Assembly: GCF_039710355.1 (NCBI RefSeq)
Contig: NZ_JBDKWZ010000017.1
Span: 1-64,000 of the forward strand
Reading direction: 5' to 3'
Length of the DNA: 64,000 nt
Source: Rapidithrix thailandica
GTDB taxonomy: Bacteria > Bacteroidota > Bacteroidia > Cytophagales > Flammeovirgaceae
Both the position numbers and the translations under genes were made by a program. Position 1 is the stretch's first letter. Every line of letters starts with the position of its first letter. Under the pieces are notes generated by a model, which was given only the letters and a program-made list of their open reading frames with translations, made no database searches and had not been told where the DNA came from. Below are positions 59,334 to 64,000 of the stretch, piece after piece.

Positions 59334-59986
59334 GTTTCCTGTAGGAATTTGTCAAGTTGGGTGTTGGCATATTTTTCCGGAGCAAAATCAAATCGTTGGT
59401 GAAACAGGTCGGTATAAGGAGCCTTTAACGCATCTAAAATGAGAGGCAGTTGAAGGTTTTTGACTTTTTGATGGCTGGCATGAAGCAGAACGACCGGAGC
59501 TTTTTGTAAACTTTTATAAGCGCTGAGTTGGCTGACCACCTGATACCCGAACAGTCTTTCAAAAAACTTGACTTTGCGGGGGGGGACACCAATCACCAAG
59601 TCGGCATTTTGATGGTAGATGCTATACTTTCCGATATATCCCATCATCCGGATAATATCCATTCCCGAGCAACGAGGGTCTTCTTGGGAGGCTGATAATC
59701 CTACTTCGATCAAGGTTTTGCCTTGGCTGCGTAGCCCATCAAGCTCTGGTTTGAAGACTTTATCCAAGGGGAGACCATTGCTGCTATCCGCCACGGCTGA
59801 GATCGTACACAGGCACTCTTGGTCCTTTATACCCATCAGAGTGATACTATTAGAGGATATGTATTCAGGAAAGGTAAAAAGTTGATAAGGGTTTGGATCG
59901 ATAAAATGGTTTTTAAGATATTGCCTGTAGACAATACCCCACGAAGCTTGCACTTCCTTTAAGCTTGTTGCAATTGAAAAGTTCAT
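59282..59986 (-). CDS. FeeM-like N-acyl amino acid synthase (GNAT fold)
   Basis: 234 residues, no signal peptide. VYRQYLKNHFIDPNPYQLFT is the start of the FeeM/autoinducer-synthase-like fold. The core is TLIEVGLSASQEDPRCSGMD followed by an IIRMMGYIGKYSIYHQNADL helix, and VIGVPPRKVKFFERLFGYQV matches the acyl-binding half of N-acyl amino acid synthases. These enzymes transfer a long acyl chain, usually from acyl carrier protein, to the amine of an amino acid such as tyrosine. It is the first gene of a two-gene unit, overlapping the flavoenzyme gene by 52 bp. No acyl carrier protein gene is in the window. Confidence 0.75.
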   Translation of the reverse strand: MNFSIATSLKEVQASWGIVYRQYLKNHFIDPNPYQLFTFPEYISSNSITLMGIKDQECLCTISAVADSSNGLPLDKVFKPELDGLRSQGKTLIEVGLSASQEDPRCSGMDIIRMMGYIGKYSIYHQNADLVIGVPPRKVKFFERLFGYQVVSQLSAYKSLQKAPVVLLHASHQKVKNLQLPLILDALKAPYTDLFHQRFDFAPEKYANTQLDKFLQETWNLQSFKSESTLLIAS

Positions 59987-60632
59987 TTGATTCAGTAGGT
60001 TTAAAGTAGTGGAGATTAGCGATCTCGCATACTGCTTTTGGGCAAGTTAGTGGGATTATTGGGGTAATAGTTAGTGATAAGAGGTATAGTATTTCACTAA
60101 ATAAATAAATTTTTGTGTAATGAATGCAACTTTTTCTTTAAAAAATTTAAAATTAATAAATACCTGAAGTGCAAATAGACTAAAAGTTAAAAAAAAATAC
60201 CTTTAATTTGGGGGAGTAGTATTGTTGGGCTTCTGATAAATAACCTTCTGAAATTAACAAATAAGTTGAACAAATACAGTGAAATAGATGTTTTTTATTT
60301 TAATTCTTCGAGGGGAATTCAAAGTTTCATTGGATTTAGATTTACTTGGAAAAAACCTGTGGAAATGCTTTTATTTTTACTGATTTAGTATTAAATTTCA
60401 TGAAGCAAGCTTTAGCAATTTTTTCAACTGCTAATACCATCTTGATTAAAAAATCTTCACAATTTTTGTTGTGTACGCAAGGTCAGATTATCTCTTATCA
60501 ACACAAAAAGAGCGGTAGGGTGCGCGCATATCTTATTAGGTCGAACCGGATCAACATAAAAGTAGCTGTATTTACTTATTCTTTAAATACATTCTTTTTA
60601 AGTTTTTAACTACTCAAAAACCATCAAAACCC
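59987..60632. other. AT-rich gene-poor stretch
   Basis: About 645 bp between the FeeM-like operon and the next + strand gene. It must contain the operon promoter. One + strand frame (60346-60609) exists, but it lacks a good start, family match and balanced composition, and is not called. No exact TAnnTTTG box was found. Confidence 0.45.
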
Positions 60633-61073
60633 ATGAATAGGACAAAACAAGTGATTTCCATTTGGGATGAAGAACTGCAATGCTTTTTGGAAAGTTGGTG
60701 TGGCTATGTTACCTCAGAAGAAGTGACCAAGTGCTCTGAGGGAAGTAATCGCATGTTTTTTATCAACAATAATGTGACCTTTGTTTTGCGTAACCCTAAG
60801 GATAACAAAGAGCACGACTCTACGATTAGCTGGTTGGCAAAATATTATTGGAACGATATTAAATACAATAATATTACCGAGTTTGCCCTGGTAATCAATG
60901 ATGCAGATCCCGAAAAGTCCTTAGTGGCAGAGCGCCTAAAACGAAGTTTGAAAATGAGTAAAGTCAATATTAAACTAAAATGCTTTGCAAATGTAGAAGC
61001 TGCCAGGGCTTGGCTAAGTCAAATCAGGCCGTTAGCAAAATCGAATACCCAAATGTCAGTTTTTTATAAATAA
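60633..61073 (+). CDS. Small cytoplasmic protein of unknown function, possibly SpoIIAA-like
   Basis: 146 residues, no signal peptide. Alternating strands and helices with the ending LKCFANVEAARAWLSQIRPL recall the STAS/SpoIIAA-like proteins of Bacteroidota, which typically end in an F-x-x-x-x-E-A-x-x-W-L helix. The front half (WDEELQCFLESWCGYVTSEE, FVLRNPKDNKEHDSTISWLA) also fits that fold only loosely. The role is unknown. It ends with a very strong terminator. Confidence 0.65.
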   Translation: MNRTKQVISIWDEELQCFLESWCGYVTSEEVTKCSEGSNRMFFINNNVTFVLRNPKDNKEHDSTISWLAKYYWNDIKYNNITEFALVINDADPEKSLVAERLKRSLKMSKVNIKLKCFANVEAARAWLSQIRPLAKSNTQMSVFYK

Positions 61074-61098
61074 AGATTGTAATACTTTGTATTATCCT

Positions 61099-61139
61099 AA
61101 AAAACCAAAGCCTCTCTAACAGAGAGGCTTTGGTTTTTT
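61099..61139. terminator. Very strong bidirectional terminator
   Basis: A perfect 19-bp stem (61099-61117 with 61121-61139) and a 3-nt loop, with A and T tracts at the base, between converging genes. Confidence 0.9.
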
Positions 61140-61156
61140 TCGGTCCCGGTTTGAGA

Positions 61157-62158
61157 TTAGGATTTCTTTTCGGTGATCTTTTGAATCAATTTATAAATAC
61201 TTGTATCTTGTTTATAGTTTTCATACATAGGTTGTACCTTATCTACAAAGGGGACCTTGTCGGTATAAATCACTTCCACTCCTGCTTTTTTTACGGCTTC
61301 CAGGCATTCTTTTTCGGATGCAGCCCATAATTCCCTCTGCTTAACAGCCGATTCTTGCACCGCTTGTTCCAACCATTGTTGCTCTTGTTCGTTAAGTTTT
61401 TCCCAGATGTGAGTGCTGATCAACAGGACATCGGGAAAAGAGGAGTGTTCGTCAATGGTATAATACTTACAAACCTCATAGTGCCTGGAAAAATAAAAGC
61501 TTGGAGGGTTGTTTTCGGCTCCGTCCACCACACCTTGTTGTAAGGCGGTGTAAAGTTCTCCGTAGGGGATAGGGGTGGGAGAACCGCCCAAATTGCGAAT
61601 TAAATTCATAGAACTTACACTTTTCATGACCCTGATTTTCATACCTTTCAGATCATCCGGTTGATTGATAGGGCGGTCAATGGTATAGAAACTACGACTG
61701 CCGGCATCGTAAAAAGTGAGTCCTCGTAGCCAAAAAGGGGTGCTGGCCAGAAGAATTTCTTTTCCAACTTCTCCATCCAACACATCAAACCGGTGCTCCC
61801 GGTCTTTAAAGAGATAGGGAAGTCCCAGGATTTTGTATTTCGGAACAAAGTTTTCCATTACTGCACTGGACACTTTGGTCATCGCCAAGCTACCTATTTG
61901 TAATAACTCTACACATTCCCTTTCGGCACAAAGTTGACCACCGGTATAAATTTCGATTTCCATTTCCCCGCCGGAGATTTTTTGCAAGCGTTCGGCCATG
62001 TACACCATGCCTTTGTGCACAGGGTGAGAGGGGTCGTGCCCGTGGGCAAGCTTTAGTACCCGCTTTTTATGATGTTGACAGCCGCTTGCAGCGATCATGA
62101 GTGATAGTAGGCAAATGGCAGTAAAACTTCTTTTCCACATATTTTTTTTCGTTTTCAT
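61157..62158 (-). CDS. TRAP-transporter substrate-binding lipoprotein (DctP family)
   Basis: 333 residues from the ATG at 62158. The signal ends in a lipobox (MIAASGC). The DctP fold is shown by LKLAHGHDPSHPVHKGMVYM, IYTGGQLCAERECVELLQIG, PINQPDDLKGMKIRVMKS with the ligand-binding arginine, GGSPTPIPYGELYTALQQGV and DGAENNPPSFYFSRH. TRAP systems import carboxylates such as C4-dicarboxylates or sugar acids. The DctQ/DctM membrane subunits are not adjacent on either side, so this receptor is an orphan or works with subunits encoded elsewhere. Confidence 0.92.
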   Translation of the reverse strand: MKTKKNMWKRSFTAICLLSLMIAASGCQHHKKRVLKLAHGHDPSHPVHKGMVYMAERLQKISGGEMEIEIYTGGQLCAERECVELLQIGSLAMTKVSSAVMENFVPKYKILGLPYLFKDREHRFDVLDGEVGKEILLASTPFWLRGLTFYDAGSRSFYTIDRPINQPDDLKGMKIRVMKSVSSMNLIRNLGGSPTPIPYGELYTALQQGVVDGAENNPPSFYFSRHYEVCKYYTIDEHSSFPDVLLISTHIWEKLNEQEQQWLEQAVQESAVKQRELWAASEKECLEAVKKAGVEVIYTDKVPFVDKVQPMYENYKQDTSIYKLIQKITEKKS

Positions 62159-62547
62159 TACTTTACTTTTTTCTCTTAGAGAAAAGATCACCCTTGTGGA
62201 TGGGAGAAGAACTCTCTTGATATCTCAGAAATAAATATAGAGGAATTATCTTGAATTATACCATTATATTGAAATTTTAACAGGTAATTTTTTATTATAA
62301 AAATAATGTATTTAATATTTGTAATGTTGAATTTATTTAAAGGCTTGGTCTCCTTGTCTGCAGCTTTTAATTAACCGGAAGGGAATTTTATTTAGTTGAT
62401 ATTACTTCATAAAAATACATAAAGTGAGAAAATAAAAGAGAGAGTTTTTGGGTATCCCTTTGTGGGTTTACAATTAGTCGGTCTATGTTTGTAGGAGCAT
62501 TTTTAATGCATTCAGAAAACATATTTAGTGATTCAACAAAAACAGTT
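62159..62547. other. Divergent intergenic region
   Basis: 389 AT-rich bases between the divergent DctP and META-like genes. No gene, repeat or clear promoter box seen. A frame from 62485 enters the next gene but its extra 21 residues precede a good lipoprotein signal. Confidence 0.4.
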
Positions 62548-63054
62548 ATGAACAAACAATTAGTAAAACAGACTTGGGCACTCCTATTATTCATAGCATT
62601 TGCTAGTGTTCAGTGTAGTCAAAATCAAAAGGAAGAATCCAAACAAATTGTGGAAACAAATTTGAAAACATTAGTAGGTGACTGGAAACTCGAGGGCATC
62701 TACCGGAGTCAAACCCAACAACTTGAAGGGCCTCCTTCAGGATTGGAAGTGAACCTGAAAATAGATTCCGTCTCATTAGATAACCAGGCCAATGGAACGA
62801 TTAAATTCAATGGCAAGGGGCCTATTAATCATTTTTTCGGAAAATGGAATGTGGAAAACGGACAGATTCAAAAGGGAGAGAAACCCGTAGGAGCAACTGA
62901 AATGGCGGGGCCTCCTGAAGCGATGAATTATGAAGGGGACTTGTTTAATTTGTTTATCAATTTTGATGAAATCAAAATAGAAGGAGAAAAAACGACTTTG
63001 AAAAATCAAACCTCCGGAGACTATTTGCTTTTTCAAAAGGCGGAGGGAAAATAA
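62548..63054 (+). CDS. META/HslJ-like lipoprotein
   Basis: 168 residues from the ATG at 62548, chosen because it begins a lipoprotein signal with the likely lipobox Cys in FASVQCSQNQ. The mature part has LVGDWKLEGIYRSQTQQLEG and INHFFGKWNVENGQIQKGEK, with the W-x-L pattern and small beta-barrel layout of META-domain (HslJ-like) proteins. The family match is loose. Possibly stress-related; no partner is evident. Confidence 0.65.
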   Translation: MNKQLVKQTWALLLFIAFASVQCSQNQKEESKQIVETNLKTLVGDWKLEGIYRSQTQQLEGPPSGLEVNLKIDSVSLDNQANGTIKFNGKGPINHFFGKWNVENGQIQKGEKPVGATEMAGPPEAMNYEGDLFNLFINFDEIKIEGEKTTLKNQTSGDYLLFQKAEGK

Positions 63055-63075
63055 AAAATCAAATGCTTGCTCAAT

Positions 63076-63111
63076 AAAAGAGGGTGGCCTTGATCAAGGC
63101 CACCCTCTTTT
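63076..63111. terminator. Perfect 36-bp palindromic terminator
   Basis: The 36 bp are exactly self-complementary (18-bp arms meeting at TTGATCAA) with A4 and T4 ends, between converging genes. Confidence 0.9.
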
Positions 63112-63114
63112 AAG

Positions 63115-64000
63115 TTAAAAGTTAGCGCTTTGTGGCGTTCTTGGGAAGGGGATGACGTCCCGAATATTACTCATGCCTGTTACGAAGAGTATCATACGCT
63201 CGAAACCTAAGCCAAAGCCACTATGTGGAGCCGAACCGAACTTGCGTAAGTCCAGGTACCACCATAGCTCTTCTTGAGGTACATCCATTTCTTCCATTCG
63301 TTGGATCAACTTGTCATAGTTATCTTCCCGCTGAGAGCCTCCGATAATTTCGCCTATACCTGGGAATAAGACATCCATCGCCCTAACGGTTTTGTTATCA
63401 TCGTTCAGCTTCATATAGAATGCCTTGATGTCTTTAGGGTAATCTACAACAATGACGGGCTTTTTGAAGTGTTTTTCTACCAAAAAACGCTCGTGTTCCG
63501 ATTGTAAATCGATGCCCCACTCTACCGGATATTTAAATTTCTTTTTCTTATGCGGCTTGGAATTCAATAAGATCTCAATGGCTTCGGTGTAAGTCACGCG
63601 TTCGAATTTGTTTTCCACCACAAAATTCAACCGTTCGAGCAAACTCATCTCATTGCGCTCATTTTGAGGTTTCTGCTTGTCTTCATCAGCCGCTCTTTTG
63701 TCCAGAAATTCCAAATCGTCTTTGCAATTTTCTAGTGCGTAGCGTACCAAGTATTGAATGAATTCCTCGGCCAAGTCCATGTTTTCCCCCTGTTCGTAGA
63801 AAGCCATTTCCGGTTCTACCATCCAAAACTCCGCTAAGTGCCTGGAGGTGTTGGAATTTTCAGCCCGGAACGTAGGGCCGAAAGTATAAATTTCTCCTAA
63901 GGACAAAGCACCGGCTTCCCCTTCTAGCTGTCCGGACACGGTGAGGTTCGTTTCTTTTCCAAAGAAGTCTTCTTTAAAATCAACTTGCCCTTCTTCGTTT
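63115..64000 (-). CDS. asnS: Asparaginyl-tRNA synthetase, C-terminal part, runs off the right edge
   Basis: The minus-strand frame is open to the window edge (295 codons seen, start outside). Class II motif 2 is in FRAENSNTSRHLAEFWMVE and motif 3 in GFGLGFERMILFVTG; VVDYPKDIKAFYMKLND and ending NIRDVIPFPRTPQSANF are AsnRS hallmarks. It charges tRNA-Asn. The visible part holds most of the catalytic domain; the anticodon-binding N-terminus lies beyond the edge. An internal ATG at 63939 is not the start. Confidence 0.95.
   Translation of the reverse strand, partial: NEEGQVDFKEDFFGKETNLTVSGQLEGEAGALSLGEIYTFGPTFRAENSNTSRHLAEFWMVEPEMAFYEQGENMDLAEEFIQYLVRYALENCKDDLEFLDKRAADEDKQKPQNERNEMSLLERLNFVVENKFERVTYTEAIEILLNSKPHKKKKFKYPVEWGIDLQSEHERFLVEKHFKKPVIVVDYPKDIKAFYMKLNDDNKTVRAMDVLFPGIGEIIGGSQREDNYDKLIQRMEEMDVPQEELWWYLDLRKFGSAPHSGFGLGFERMILFVTGMSNIRDVIPFPRTPQSANF

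Noticed and set aside
60346..60609. 87-codon + strand ORF
   Set aside because: Weak start, no recognisable family, AT-driven composition, with no support beyond being open.

Overview
The window looks like chromosomal DNA of a marine- or soil-type Bacteroidota, most likely a Cytophagales-like bacterium; the species cannot be named from sequence alone. The signs are type IX secretion (T9SS) sorting tails on secreted proteins, a PorP/SprF protein, a Tat-exported Gfo/Idh/MocA oxidoreductase, GH2 and GH97 glycosidases, almost no Shine-Dalgarno sequences, and two exact TAnnTTTG -7 promoter boxes.

Layout. 1-950 is the right end of an integrated element: the start of a tyrosine recombinase gene reading off the left edge, then a 3' fragment of tRNA-Val(UAC) as attachment site, then the old tRNA terminator. 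1.65-4.75 kb is a small accessory array of three unrelated genes (leucine-rich repeat protein, secreted ExbD-like protein, lipoprotein) separated by large imperfect palindromes that resemble gene-cassette junctions. 4.75-5.6 kb holds copies of a dispersed intergenic repeat. 5.6-15.5 kb carries a YHS/DJ-1 protein, a 2OG-Fe(II) oxygenase, a methyltransferase and two related M43 metalloproteases with GEVED domains and T9SS tails. 16.0-17.4 kb has a ~94-bp tandem repeat array beside a GxxExxY nuclease-fold gene. 17.5-19.1 kb is a PLP aminotransferase gene broken by one in-frame TGA and preceded by two short Val/Leu/Ala-rich leader ORFs, each followed by a terminator, which looks like tandem transcription attenuation.

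22.7-28.5 kb is a four-gene T9SS surface operon (S74/tail-fibre protein, type B sorted protein, PorP/SprF, TPR-PD40 protein). 28.8-33.2 kb carries two paralogous 710-residue membrane sensors with the same N-terminal half but different outputs (histidine kinase or class III adenylate cyclase). 33.7-43.5 kb holds beta-galactosidase, Gfo/Idh/MocA, a small outer-membrane barrel, a SulP transporter and a GH97 glycosidase. 45.1-47.1 kb is a CRP/FNR regulator divergent from flavohemoglobin, with an FNR-like operator. 47.2-52.9 kb has a fused 2-oxoacid dehydrogenase E1, a GNAT protein, and a SulP transporter next to a second CRP/FNR regulator. 53.2-57.7 kb is housekeeping (HisB, DUF2911, TPR lipoprotein, DivIC-like, CoA-binding, histone-deacetylase-like). 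57.8-60.0 kb is a two-gene overlapping operon: a FeeM-like N-acyl amino acid synthase followed by a 4-phenol-oxidising (VAO-type) flavoenzyme, a candidate natural-product pathway. The right end has an orphan DctP lipoprotein, a META-like lipoprotein and AsnRS running off the edge.

The strongest candidates for something undescribed are the FeeM-like/VAO pair, the double leader-peptide attenuator, the GxxExxY gene with its repeat array, and the dispersed repeat family with variable GC-rich tandem cores.
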